A DNA stretch of 64,000 nt from Sambucus nigra (Eukaryota > Streptophyta > Magnoliopsida > Dipsacales > Adoxaceae): the NCBI GenBank assembly GCA_949130495.1, contig OX422218.1, positions 45,098,823 to 45,162,822 of the forward strand, given 5' to 3'. Numbering within the stretch: the stretch's first letter is position 1; each line of letters starts with the position of its first letter. Positions 35,167 to 46,351 of the stretch are shown one piece after another. The notes under the pieces were generated by a model, which saw only the letters and a program-made list of their open reading frames with translations, ran no database searches and had not been told where the DNA came from. The translations under genes were made by a program, and so were the position numbers.

Positions 35167-35910
35167 GCCCCGTGAGGCTTTGTACTTCCTTCTTCGTAGT
35201 TGGAGCTTGTAATTCTAGCAAGGCATTGATCTTGAAGTATTTTCCTCGATGCCTCGTTGATTCACAATATACCCGAGGAACATGCTTTTTTGTATGCTAA
35301 AGACGCACTTGGTCGGGTTCAGCTTCATCTGATATTTCTCCAGCTAGTCAAAAGTTTAGCCCAGATTAGCTATGTGGTCAACAATTTTCTTTCTCTTAGT
35401 CAGCATGTAATCGATGTAAACCTCCATGTTTCTACCAATTTTCTCTGTGAAAACCTTGTTCATTAGTCGCTGGAATGTAGAACCTATATTTTTTAGACCA
35501 AAAGGCATAACATTCTAACAGTATGTTCTCTTGGGGTAATAAAAGAGGTACTTTCCCTGTCTTCTGGTTCCATCTTAATTTGGTTGTAGATGTAATAAGC
35601 ATCTATGAAGCTCAACAATTCATACCCAGAAGTAGCATCTACCAGTTGATCTATTCGGGGTAGAGGGTAGTGATCTTTTGGGAAGGCTTTGTTCAGATCT
35701 GTGAAATCAATTCACGTTCTCCATTTATTGTTCTTCTTTTTTACCATCACCACATCGGCTAAGCAGTCAGGATATTTGACATCCTCAATAAAATAGGCCT
35801 TTTGTAGTTTCTCTACTTCCTCTTGAATAGCTTGGTTATTCTTTAGGCTAAAGACCCTTCTTCACTGCTTGACCGATTTGATCTCCTTATAAACATTGAG
35901 CTCGTGACTC
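35167..35910 (-). pseudogene. Reverse transcriptase of Tat copy 2, broken
   Basis: Read right to left: EEVEKLQKAYFIEDVKYPD (about 35820), VMVKKKNNKWR, NQIKMEPEDRESTSFITP (about 35560), then the active-site block MEVYIDYMLT (about 35425). That block has Tyr in place of the second catalytic Asp of the usual YVDD. Then comes KYQMKLNPTKCVF (about 35325). Several stops and a frameshift are present. It is inactive. Confidence 0.87.
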
Positions 35911-36429
35911 GGGAAGGTTGGGTCTATCCCCAGCATATCTTCATGACTCCACACGAAAGATTGCTTTCTATGCCTCAAAAATGACACCAACTCTTGCTTT
36001 ATTTTTGGATCAAGTGAAGAAGCAATCTGAGTTGTTCTTTCTGGTCATTCATCATCCAGAATAATATTCTTCGTCGCTTCCATGACCTGACCCTTCACTA
36101 GATCTGATTCATCTCTGGGGTCTAATGTCTCAATCTCTGAATCTTCAGACTCATCCACTTGGTAAGTGGTGGTCTTATTTCTGCTATCCTCCAACTCTTC
36201 TTGTTTGGAAGATAAATAGGATCATTCTCGAGCTACTTTTCAATCGCCCTTCATAAGTCCCACACCAAAGTTGGTCGGGAACTTCAAGCATTAATGTACC
36301 GTGGATGGCACTGCTTTAAACTTTTTTAGACCTAATATTCTCATGATTATATTTTAGGTTGATTAGACATTTTTATCCATTGTGAAAAAGCATACTTTTT
36401 CTATTTTGAAAGCAGGCCAGGTACCAATA

Positions 36430-36760
36430 AGCATGTCCTACTTGATCGTCCCAAGTGGAAAGAATTTTTTGCCAGAAAAATCGATAAGGGGCCTGTCGTA
36501 CGGCTCCAACTGGGCGAGTTTCAAGTTTAAACTATCAAAGAAAGGGTAGAACATGATGTCTACCGAGCTACCATTATTTACCAATACTCTTGAGATGATT
36601 ACATCCTTCATCCTCATCTTAATCACCAAAGGATCATCGTGAGGATACAAGATAGCTTCCAGATCACTTTTGGGAAAACCGATGACTAGTTTATCCTTAT
36701 TGATCTTCCTAGGACTATCTTCCTCTGCCAAATTTATCTGCTATATGTAGTAAAAAGATT
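36430..36760 (-). pseudogene. Protease domain of Tat copy 2
   Basis: The open stretch 36731-36438 has VLVNNGSSVDIMFYPF, with Asn at the catalytic Asp position (DNGSS in copy 1), then KLAQLEPYDRPLIDFSG. 35910-36430, between this and RT, is the stop-rich linker also seen in copy 1. Confidence 0.78.
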
Positions 36761-36849
36761 GGGCCTCATTGAGATAAGCTTTCCTTTCAGTGGTATGATC
36801 ACCACCTCTTGCATCCCCACATGTTATCATATTACAGTGAAATGAACCA

Positions 36850-37493
36850 AAGCGGATTAAAAATACCTCGCATTCGGGTTGCCTTAGCCTTTTGAGGAGA
36901 TCAGGGTCATCCTCTAAGTCATCTTAATGGTCCCTTTTCTTATCATCTCTTAGTCGGCGAGGAGATTTAGACCTTTGACATGCTCTGTTATTGGTCTTCT
37001 CATCATTCTAGCGATCAACAAACTTATTCAATTTTCCTCGTCTCATGAGTGCCTCGATCTCATTCTTATGAGATATGCACCTCTTGGTCATGTAACCATG
37101 GCCTTTGTGGAACTCGTAATACTTGGATTTGTCTCTCCATTCGGGGTCTATCCTCAATTTCCCCGGCCAATTTAGTTCTTTGATGTTTTTTATCTCCTCT
37201 AGAACATGGTTTATGTCTATTTTTAAGGGATTATAATTTTCATACTTCCTCAAGTGCCCCAACATTTCCTTGCCATTTGATTTCTTACTGCCTCCATTAT
37301 GCTTATGATCCTTCCTCTCCGACCTACCTTCAGCTTTAGTTTCTATATTTGCCTAAACATTCTTCTTCGCAGCTATAGCTTCTTCAGCATTCATAATCTT
37401 GGTTGCTTTCTCCATCAACTCTTCTATGGATTTAGGGGGGATCTTTGGCCAAAATTTAATATAGCTTGTTCGATAAAAGACCACTCATCAGAG
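36850..37493 (-). pseudogene. gag: Gag C-terminal part of Tat copy 2
   Basis: This piece lies left of the solo LTR insertion. Blocks are MLGHLRKYENYNPLKIDIN and YYEFHKGHGYMTKRCISHKNEI (37008-37265), the knuckle in which the first Cys is Tyr while the last Cys, lost in copy 1, is kept. The gag core continues at 51296-52368. The cut is at the ITAL/ITV codons. Confidence 0.83.
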
Positions 37494-37498
37494 CTGTA
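37494..37498. repeat. Target-site duplication CTGTA, left copy
   Basis: CTGTA precedes TGTAATACCCC at 37499 and recurs at 51291-51295 after GGTGTCACA. Together with the gag break it proves that 37499-51290 is an insertion. Confidence 0.9.
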
Positions 37499-40147
37499 TG
37501 TAATACCCCGTAATTTTATTGATTTTTATTTAAGGGATTAATTAAATTAAATGAGAATTAATTGGGAATTAATCCGGGTATAAATACTAACGAGATGTGA
37601 GTTGGTATTTGATTATGATGTTAAAATTTATTATTTCTGAGTATGTATGGTAATACATGAGTATTGAAAATATTTAAATTATCACGAGGCAGAAATACGA
37701 CAATTTGGAAATTTAGTTGGGACGCTCATGTAAGTCGCGTCAGGAATGAAATTATTTAAATTAAAAAGTGAATTATATTTTTATCAACCGAATGGTCATT
37801 TTGAGTGCGCCAACATGTCCGAAAGGGCCGAAATAGTCAGAAAACACTAGTCGGGGGTTTAGTTTGGGTCCCGGGGCACTTTCAGGCCAAACCGACTACC
37901 TAGAGGGGTATTTTGGTAATTTTATAAATATGGGAATTAAAACCCACGAATTTTAGGGTTAAATAATATATTACAAATGAACCCACTAAGTCCATTGTCA
38001 GCATTAGGTGAGTTAGAGGGCTACGGGAGTTATAGGGAGAGTTTGAAGAGGTTCCAAAACATCCTTGAGAGAATTCTGTAGAGAAAGGGGAGAAATCAAC
38101 CTTCATTCACCAACAGCAACTCAGAAGAAACAAATCTAGGGCAAGTGTTTTGATGTCGTTATTTGCATTGAATATTTCCTCCATGTATAGTGTAGAAAAC
38201 TGTTTATGTCTTGGAAATTTTGATGAAGAATACCTAATGGAATTATTGTGAAATTGGTGATTTTGGGTAGGAATTTGCATGTAGAATGATTATGGACGAA
38301 TTTAATATACAAAACATAACTTTTGATGACCTGCAATCGGATTAATAAGGAATCTTTTTATGAAATTAAAATTCTGGGTTCAAGTTCATAGGGTTTGGAA
38401 TAAGAATTGGGGATTTATGATTTTGGCATGTTAATGTGACACCCCGCCTAATTAAATGCCGGACGATCACTCATTTATTAAATTAAATCAAGGTAAACAG
38501 TTGGTTCATTCTCAGCATCACTGTCGATAAAAATAATTTTTCCAATTTAACACCCTAAATAATTAAGCTAAGTGTCAAAACCTCTTCATACATAACTTTC
38601 CAAATTTTATTTTCAGAAAAAGATTTATTTAATTATTAACAACATTAACTAAGTAAGAATCACACCACATTAAATTCTGCAACATAAACCAAATAATAGA
38701 ATGCATTCGTCAATCGAATGTCAACATGCGAAATATAAAGTAACACAATTTAAACTGAATAAATCCCATAACGACAATACGAGAAATAACTGGAAATACA
38801 AATGTCCCAATAACAATGAAATAATGGAAAGGACGACACATGCCCAATAAATGAGAATGCTAGAAGTGGAGTCAATAAAGGAAGCCGTCTACGCAAGTAA
38901 CCTGCAACTCCCACCTAAGCTGCAGCTCGTTCCTTTCAAGGGATCCTAAGCAAGACGCCCCTGTGGCTGGGCACCTGAAATATATACATATATATACAAG
39001 AGAGAGAGAGAGAGAAAAAGAAACGGGTCAGAGCCCGAAAGTGTTTGATTTAAAATACGTTTACCAAGTATTTAAATTGATACAGGCCAATGCAACAACA
39101 TATTAGAACGGCACTCTCTTGAGAAATTCTCACCTCACTTCTAATATGCACGCCTATCGTACTAACCTTCCCAACGGGTTATCTTATTATTTTATCATAC
39201 TACCTTCCCAATATTTTTTGCTTATCTTAGCTTACTCATATGATTTCAAAACCGAACAATATCATTGTTTCAAAAAGAATACTTCCAAATAATAGCACAA
39301 CTCTCGTTTTAACTTTATTAGTTTATAAAGTTTCCCAGTGTCATATTTTACTTTCACGAAACAAGTATTTACTATTTGAATCATCAACCATGTCCTACTT
39401 ATCAAATCACCGTAGGCAGTTTCAAGTTTCCAAATCTTATATATATATTAACTACTCGCATAATATATATAAAATAACAGCACCCCACATAAAACTATGG
39501 TGCGTGCATACTTCTACTATCCAAACCTCATACCACTCATATCAAGGGGAATACATGTTCGGAATCACTCTCGAACTGTATTAACACATACACAAACAAT
39601 ATCGAGGCGAAGCATAGATTCCAAGTCTCTAAGAGGATAGCACATACTCGCGTCTCTTAGGACCGTCTGAACTATCAATTCGATAGCCTGTACCAAGGAT
39701 ATCTATCTTCTAGGGTACAAGCCAATATCCCCCATAAAGGTCGAATCGAGATAAGACTGTCCCAGCGCGGTAACCTCAAGGATAGCAAGTAGCGCGGTAT
39801 GTTTTTCACATGGATATAATATATGTACACACAATCCTATAAATATACCACTTTATCATATTAATATAGGTTCTTCTTGTCACCCATAATTACAACATTT
39901 ATCCTAAATTTCACATTTTTAGTATTACGTATAAGGTTTCATCTCTAACCTTAACTCGAAGGGTTTTCTCACTTATTTCGTGACACTCGTGGACTCTATT
40001 CTTCCAAGTAGAAAATTTAGTAGGTGTCACATTTACGTTTCATCGTAACTCTCTTACGCGCCTCACACTTTAACATATCAATTTACTAACCCTAAAGTAA
40101 ACATACCATAAATACCATTCTTGTCGAATATTAATGATCTCAACGTT

Positions 40148-40155
40148 TATTTATA
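40148..40155 (-). promoter_or_regulatory. TATA box of the chromovirus 3' LTR
   Basis: GGCGTATAAATAAACG on the minus strand, about 115-200 bp downstream of the palindrome cassette. The same site is at 48066-48073 in the 5' LTR. Confidence 0.6.
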
Positions 40156-40269
40156 CGCCCTACTGGTCCTCTATGTCTCCCAAATCTTTATACTAAGAAT
40201 GCCCAAGAATTATATCACGACAATTCAATTTTTAAATCATTTACAAAGGGAAATAGTAGTCTGCCAGGA

Positions 40270-40345
40270 TGGGTCGATCGATCGAGGTTTGGGGCTCGAT
40301 CGATCGAACCTTCGATCGATCGAAGCTCTATGCTCGATCGATCTA
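40270..40345. repeat. Palindrome cassette TCGATCGATCGA, four units
   Basis: Four copies of a self-complementary TCGATCGATCGA-type core, spaced 16-23 bp apart. The 5' LTR has three (48191-48252), one unit having been lost. It lies upstream of the TATA box in U3. Confidence 0.85.
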
Positions 40346-41466
40346 TCAAGAAGGTCTGCGAAAATCTGCAGAATTGCAGTTATGGGTTCTACAAATTTTC
40401 TTCATCCAAAACCATGTTTTTCCATTCTAAACGTCCCAAAAATCCTACTACTAACATTATATCAATATACCAGATGTTTTCAACGTAAAGCATGTGTATA
40501 TCTAACATTAAACATGGATAATTAACCAAAAATCCCATCTAATCATCAAGAACCCTAGAGTTTTTCTTAATCAAGGTTCTAATCTGTTTTTACCAGAAAT
40601 TCCTTCTAATATATCATCAAAATTTCGTGGGTTATATTCCTCTACATGGCAAGGGTTCCAGAATTTCCATATATTCAATACTACATGCATTTTCCTAACA
40701 CAAATTGGGTTTTCTTCCATAGTTTTCATCTCTAATCAATCTTAAACTAATATGAGATTGCACTAACGAAAATACACAAGTTAAATACCTGCCTGGGATT
40801 TTTAGAAGTCTGGTTTGCAGATGAATCATGTGTGGTTGCGTTCCCCTTCTCGCGATCTACGCGTTGGTGGTGGCGGCGGTGCAAACCGGTGACTTTTTGG
40901 CCTTGGATTGCCTTGGAGCTCTCTCCTCTCTTCTCCAATGGCCGTCACTTGTGTTCTGAATATTCTAACCCCAAAAACTAACCTAAATGGCTGATATAGG
41001 TTGCTGAATTTCGTGGATTTAATTACCCAAAAAGGTGAAATGACTAAATTGCCCTCCCGGGGTACCAATTAGGCCTAAAAACACCCCGAGACCCAAACTA
41101 AACCCCCGGGTACACATTTCTGACTATCTCGACCCTTCCGGACGCGTTGTCGCGCTCAAAATGACCATAAGAACAACTTATAAAATATTCACTTTTTATT
41201 TAACAAAATTAGTCCCGATGTGACACGGGCACGTCCCGACTTAATTTTTCGAAATTGGCATTTAATTCACTCATGACATTCAATATAACCAATATAGTAT
41301 ATTAATTTGCTCATTAGTAATATTCAACAAATTTCCCATAATTACTAACTCTCGTCATGTTAATAATTATAACATAATTAATTTCCGAATTTTTCTTAAA
41401 TAAATCATTCACGTTAAATTTTATAAATCCCCAAATTAATATAGCATAAAAATACGGGGTATTACA

Positions 41467-41480
41467 TACTTCCCCCCTAA
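41467..41480 (-). promoter_or_regulatory. Polypurine tract of the chromovirus
   Basis: On the minus strand TTAGGGGGGAAGTA abuts the 3' LTR. It overlaps the end of the pol reading frame. Confidence 0.85.
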
Positions 41481-44400
41481 TAACGGAATTTCGTCCCAAA
41501 ATTTGGAAAATAAGGCATACCTGGTAAGAACAACTCTGGATATCTCTCGCGCATATCTGCCTCACGCTCCCAAGTGGATTCCTCCACATTATGATGCTCC
41601 CACTGGACTCGCACAAGTGGAACTATCTTCGACCTCAATCTCCTCTCACTATAGTCTAGAATAGCCACTGGTCTCTCCTTGTAAGAGCTATCAGGCTGTA
41701 AGTCGATCTCATCTATCGCAATGTGAGAATGGGCCATATCATCCCGAAGATATCGTCTGAACGACGAGATGTGGAATACATCGTGGATGCGATGTAAATA
41801 TTCTGGCAGTCCCAACTTGTATGCAACCGGCCCAATCCTCTCGATGACGGGAAATGGTCCCACGTACCTCGGAGCCAACTTCCCCTTCTTCCCGAACCTC
41901 ATCACTCCCTTCATAGGGGATACGCGCAATAACACTTGGTCCCCCACACTAAACTCTCGGAAGAATCGTTTTGCATCGACGTAGCTCTTTTGCCTGTCCT
42001 GGGCTACCCGAATGCGACTCCTGATCATCTCAATCCTCGCGGAGGTCTCCTGAATCACCTCTGGTCCTAGCAACTTGTTATCCCCCACCTCGAGCCAACA
42101 AGTTGGAGAACGACAAGGCCTGCCATACAAAGCCTCAAATGGAGCCATGCCAATCGTGAACTGATACGAGTTATTATAAGCAAACTCTACCAGTGGAAGG
42201 TGTGGCTCCCAACCTCCTCCAAAATCGAGAACACACATGCGAAGCATATCCTCTAACATCTGATTAGTACGCTCTGTCTGTCCATCTGTCTGTGGGTGGT
42301 AAGCTGAACTCAACCTCAACTCAGTACCCATAGCCTCCTGAAAGCTCTCCCAGAAATGTGACACGAAAATCTTGTCCCTATCTGACACAATATTCAGGGG
42401 CACCCCGTGTAATCTGACAATCTCAGCGATGAACAACTAAGCATACTGACCCGATGTATAATCTGTCCGCACCGGCAGAAAATGGGCTACCTTGATCAAA
42501 CGGTCTACAATCACCCAGATAGAGTCATGGCCCCGCTGTGAGGTAGGCAACCTTGTAATAAAATCCATGGAAATGCTCTCCCACTTCCACGCGGGTACTT
42601 CCAATGGATGAAGTAACCCTGACGGTTTTTGGTGGTCCACCTTCACCAGTTGGCAGGTATAACACTTGGACACGAACTCGACGATGTCCTTCTTCATCCC
42701 ACTCCACCAGTATTGTCGTCTCATATCCTGGTACATCTTATCGCCTCCCGGATGTACTGCAAATCGGGACCCATGAGAATGAGTCATCACTGCATGACGT
42801 AATTATGCTCCTTATGAAACCACCAATCTCCCATTAAACCTCAAACCCCCATCAAAACTAACAGAATAAGACTCAGCACCCTCGGCTAAAAGTCGTACAA
42901 TCTGCTCCTGGCAAAACGGGTCTGTGGTCTGTGCCTGTATCACCCTCGTAACAATCTCGGGTGTGACTGACATCACGGATATGAAAGAACGTGCTACTGC
43001 GTCCTGGTGACCTAACTCCTTCCACTTTTCTTTCCAGACATCTGCTACCTCGTCTACCGGTCTACGACTCAACGCATCAGCAACTACGTTGGCCTTTCCC
43101 GGATGATATTGTATATCGAACTGGTAGTCCTTCACAAACTCTAGTCATCTGCGCTGACGCATATTCAACTCTCGCTGAGTGAACAGGTACTGCAATGACT
43201 TGTGGTCTGTGAACAAACGGAATTTCTCACCCAATAAGTAGTGCCTCCATATCCTCAATGCAAAGATGACCACTGCTAACTCTAGGTCGTGGGTGGGGTA
43301 ATTCTTATCGTGCGGCTTAAGCTTGCGGGAGGCAAAAGCTATAGCCTTCTCTTCCTGCTGAAGTACTCCCCCAAGTCCCCGTAAGGACGCATCGGTGTAA
43401 ACCAGGTACTCCATACCCGGCTTCGGTAACGCAAGGACTGGCGCTGAAGTAAGCTTGTCTTTCAGCTCGTCAAAAGCCAACTGACAAGCGTCATCCCAAA
43501 CATATGGTACCCCCTTGCGAGTCAGATTGGTCAATGGACCCGCTATTTTGGAGAATCCCCGAATGAATCTCCTGTAGTAACCAGCTAACCCCAAGAAACT
43601 ACGCACTTCTGTCGATGTCATGGGCTGTCCCCACTCCCTCACCGCTGACACTTTGCTCGGGTCAACTGCTATCCCCTGCTCAGAAACAACATGGCCCAAG
43701 AACTGTACTTCTCGCAACCAGAATCCACACTTCTCGTACTTAGCATACAACTGATGCTCACGTAGAGTCTGAAGAACCTGCCTCAAGTGCTCGGCATGCT
43801 CCTCCTCGGAGTGTGAATATATCAAGATGTCATCCATGAAGACGATGACAAACTGATCCAAGAACTCTCTGAATACTCGGTTCATCAAGTCCATAAAAAC
43901 GGCTGGAGCATTTGTGAGTCCGAACGACATCACCCTGAACTCATAGGGCCCATATCTCGACAAGAAGGCAGTCTTTGAAACATCATGATCTCTAATACGT
44001 AACTGATGGTACCCCGACCTCAGATCTATCTTCGAAAAGAAAGTTGCTCCTCTAAACTGGTCGAACAGATCATCGATTCGAGGCAACGGGTACTTATTCC
44101 ATATCGTGACCTTGTTCAACTCCCGGTAGTCCACACACAATCTCAGTGAACTATCTCTCTTCTTCACAAACAAGACTGGAGCGCCCCAAGGTGAGGTACT
44201 CCTACGAATGAAGCCCTGACCTAACAGCTCCTTTATCTGATCTCGTAGCTCTCGCATATCTACCGGAGCCATACGGTACGGTGCGCGTGCTATAGGTCTC
44301 GTATATGGTAATAAATCTATAACAAAGTCTATCTCTCGACTGGGGGGTAGGCCTGGTATCTCCTGAAACACATCGGAATACTCCCTGATAACTGGGATCG

Positions 44401-45205
44401 AATCTAAGGGAATCACAACCTCCTTAGAGGTATCCTCCTCTATGTAATACAAATGAGCGGTCGAACCTCCCTCTGGGCGAGGCATCGCCACTAAAAACAT
44501 CTCTTTCCCCGGAATGGCAAAAACAATGCTCCCACCGAAACAATCAATCATGGCTCTATAAGTTGCGAGCCAATCCATACCAATAATCACATCATGCTCG
44601 TGCATGTCTAAGACTAACATGTCTGCAGTTAATACCAAGCTACCAATCTCTACCCCCACTCCTCGACATATAAAGAAAATAAGTGACCCACTCCCCAGTG
44701 GTGAGTCCACACACGTCACTGTGCTCTCTGATGTGGCTAATAACCCTAAGGCCCTCGCAAAATGCGTAGCTATAAAACAATGTGTTGCCCCCGTATCAAA
44801 CAAAACCCGACCCATAGTACCATGGATAGGAAACATACCCTCAATCGCGGGTGGTGCCTGTGGAGCTGCTGCCTGGTGGACGTTATAGACACGTTCATAC
44901 TGTAATTGCCCCTGTTGTACTGGAGCTGCTGGAATGGCTGGTAGGGCTGGCACCTGGGCTGGAGCTGGGAGGGCAGGTGGAAAAAGTGGTCTCTGCGGCT
45001 CATTACAAGCTCCCTGCTGCTGTGGGACCCTATCGCCCTCTGGGAAATCCTGGCGCCTATGGCCATGTTTACCACACCCAAAGCATCGGCCTTTGAAGTT
45101 ACCTCCCCTCTGACCCTGTTGTCCACGGCCCTGTTGGCTGTTACCTCCACACCATTGGCCCTGTTGGCCCTGATGTGCACGGTGTTGGCCCTGCTGGCCC
45201 TACTG
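41477..45205 (-). pseudogene. pol: Chromovirus pol: protease, RT, RNase H, integrase, chromodomain-like end
   Basis: One frame continues from gag, interrupted only by stops at 45200, 43145, 42812, 42803 and 42437. Zinc knuckle [14 protein letters not shown] (about 45080) has Phe for the last Cys. Protease has [12 protein letters not shown] (about 44800). RT has [10 protein letters not shown] (about 43840), active site intact. RNase H has [11 protein letters not shown] (about 43395) and [11 protein letters not shown]. Integrase has an HHCC region (42770-42650), MDFITRLP, VSDRDKIF and GQTERTNQ with D,D,E kept. A GPF segment (about 41850) follows, and the tail VRVQWEHHNVEESTWERE (about 41600) is chromodomain-like. 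Two of the stops are TAG where CAG (Gln) is expected. Confidence 0.93.
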
Positions 45206-46168
45206 CTATCCCTGCGGTCGGTGTTGGCCCTGCTGGCCCTGCTGATTAGGCTGGCCCTGATGGCCCTGCCTGAAGCCCCCGAATCCCTGCCTAGAATCAC
45301 CTGAACGGAATCGCTTAGCAGGGTCCCCCTGATGGGAACTCTGCTCTTGCTGACAAGTTTGTCCTTGAGATGGTGCCCCACCGGCACTACTACCCCCGGC
45401 CCTGCCCTGCTGGCTGGACTCTCCTGCTCTCTTGCTTCCCTGAAGATGGAAGCAGTGATCCTGGCAATGTAGTAATGCGGCATTGAGTACATCAGTGAAC
45501 GTACTCAGGGATAAGTTCCCAATAAGGTGTTGACGTATCCTCCAAGTTAACCCGTCGACAAACAGCATAATCTTCTTGCTCTCAGTAGGTGCCTCATCTG
45601 GCACAATGGTGAGAAGTCTCGTGAATTCCTCCTCATACTCAGATATAGTAAGGTTCTCCTGCTTCAGATTTAGTAATTTCCGCCTCATCTCAGTCTGCAC
45701 TGCGGGTGGAAAGTATTTGCGGTCAAACCGCTCCCAGAACAACCGAATAGGGATCGTGTCCCTCTCCTCCAAAGTAGTAGTGGACTCCCACCACTGTAAG
45801 GCGGCTCCCACCAGCTTAAAGGAAGCCAATAACTGCTTTTGCACATCAGTGCACTCATAGATACGGAGATGCCGCTGGATGTCCTTCTTCCATTGGCTAA
45901 CTGTAACAATATCAGAGCTACCAGAAAACTCAGGGGGATGCGCTTTCTGAAAAGCATCCCGAACCATCTCCCATGCAGATGGAAGCTGTGCTGGTACTGG
46001 CGCTACTGCCTGAACCTGGGGTGGAGCCTGCTGAATCACCGCTATCGTGGCATTCACCGCCTGAGCAACAATGGCGGCTACTTCGTTTGCATTCATTGTG
46101 CCTGGTACCGGAGCTGCTGGCTGCTCGGCTTGGGCACGCCTATCTTTCGGAGCACGTCTCGGAGGCAT
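45206..46168 (-). pseudogene. gag: Chromovirus gag
   Basis: The chosen start is MPPRRAPKDRR at 46168; an upstream extension to 46216 lies in the leader. The gag core has PPEFSGSSDIVTVSQW (about 45925), AALQWWES, WERFDRKYFPP, LKQENLTISEYEEEF and FVDGLTWRIRQHL. It is followed by a Gln/Gly-rich GQQGQ repeat region. The frame ends at a TAG at 45206, where a CAG-type repeat codon is expected; a second TAG follows two codons on. The 2-stop gap apart, it runs straight into the knuckle and protease. Confidence 0.92.
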
Positions 46169-46337
46169 CTGAAATGTGAACAAGTTTATTAGTCTACAGT
46201 TATTATCAAAGCTCAATAGCTGAAGACTTAAACGTAAAAGAAAGAATACAACAATCCTAAAAATAGGGCTCTATAGCAATAACGTTAAGCTGAAAGCGAA
46301 ATAAGCCGTACAGATCCTATGGACACTAGAACCTGAT

Positions 46338-46349
46338 GCTCTGATACCA
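46338..46349 (-). promoter_or_regulatory. Primer binding site (tRNA-iMet) of the chromovirus
   Basis: TGGTATCAGAGC on the minus strand, two bases inside the 5' LTR border. It matches the 3' end complement of plant initiator tRNA-Met. Confidence 0.92.
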
Positions 46350-46351
46350 CC

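Larger units (their letters stand above)
38435..41466 (-). repeat. 3' LTR of the chromovirus
   Basis: 3032 bp, TGTGACACC to GGTATTACA on the plus strand. It contains a palindrome cassette at 40270-40345, a minus-strand TATA box at 40148-40155, a (GA)n run near 39001-39014, and the GGGCACC/AGGTGCCCAG region near 38970. Confidence 0.95.

Noticed and set aside
37499..38434. A separate 0.9-kb element on the left of the chromovirus
   Set aside because: Its partner 49374-51290 continues the same LTR after the GTTAA duplication, and both outer borders share CTGTA. They are one solo LTR.
40270..40345. CRISPR array or satellite as explanation for the spaced repeats
   Set aside because: The repeats are short palindromes with variable spacing inside a plant LTR. 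There are no spacer/repeat units of constant length and no cas genes.
40121..40525. Plus-strand open frame of 134 codons, repeated at 48039-48332
   Set aside because: It lies in both chromovirus LTRs over the promoter and palindrome cassette. The two copies differ in length and frame, so it is not a conserved gene.
44770..45492. Minus-strand open frame of 240 codons rich in Arg, Ala, Ser and Asn
   Set aside because: It is an alternate frame of the Gln/Gly-rich repeat region of chromovirus gag. The repeat composition keeps all frames open. The real frame is gag through knuckle to protease.
41477..46168. Intact, active chromovirus gag-pol
   Set aside because: The frame is continuous, but six stop codons and a lost zinc-knuckle Cys make it inactive as written.
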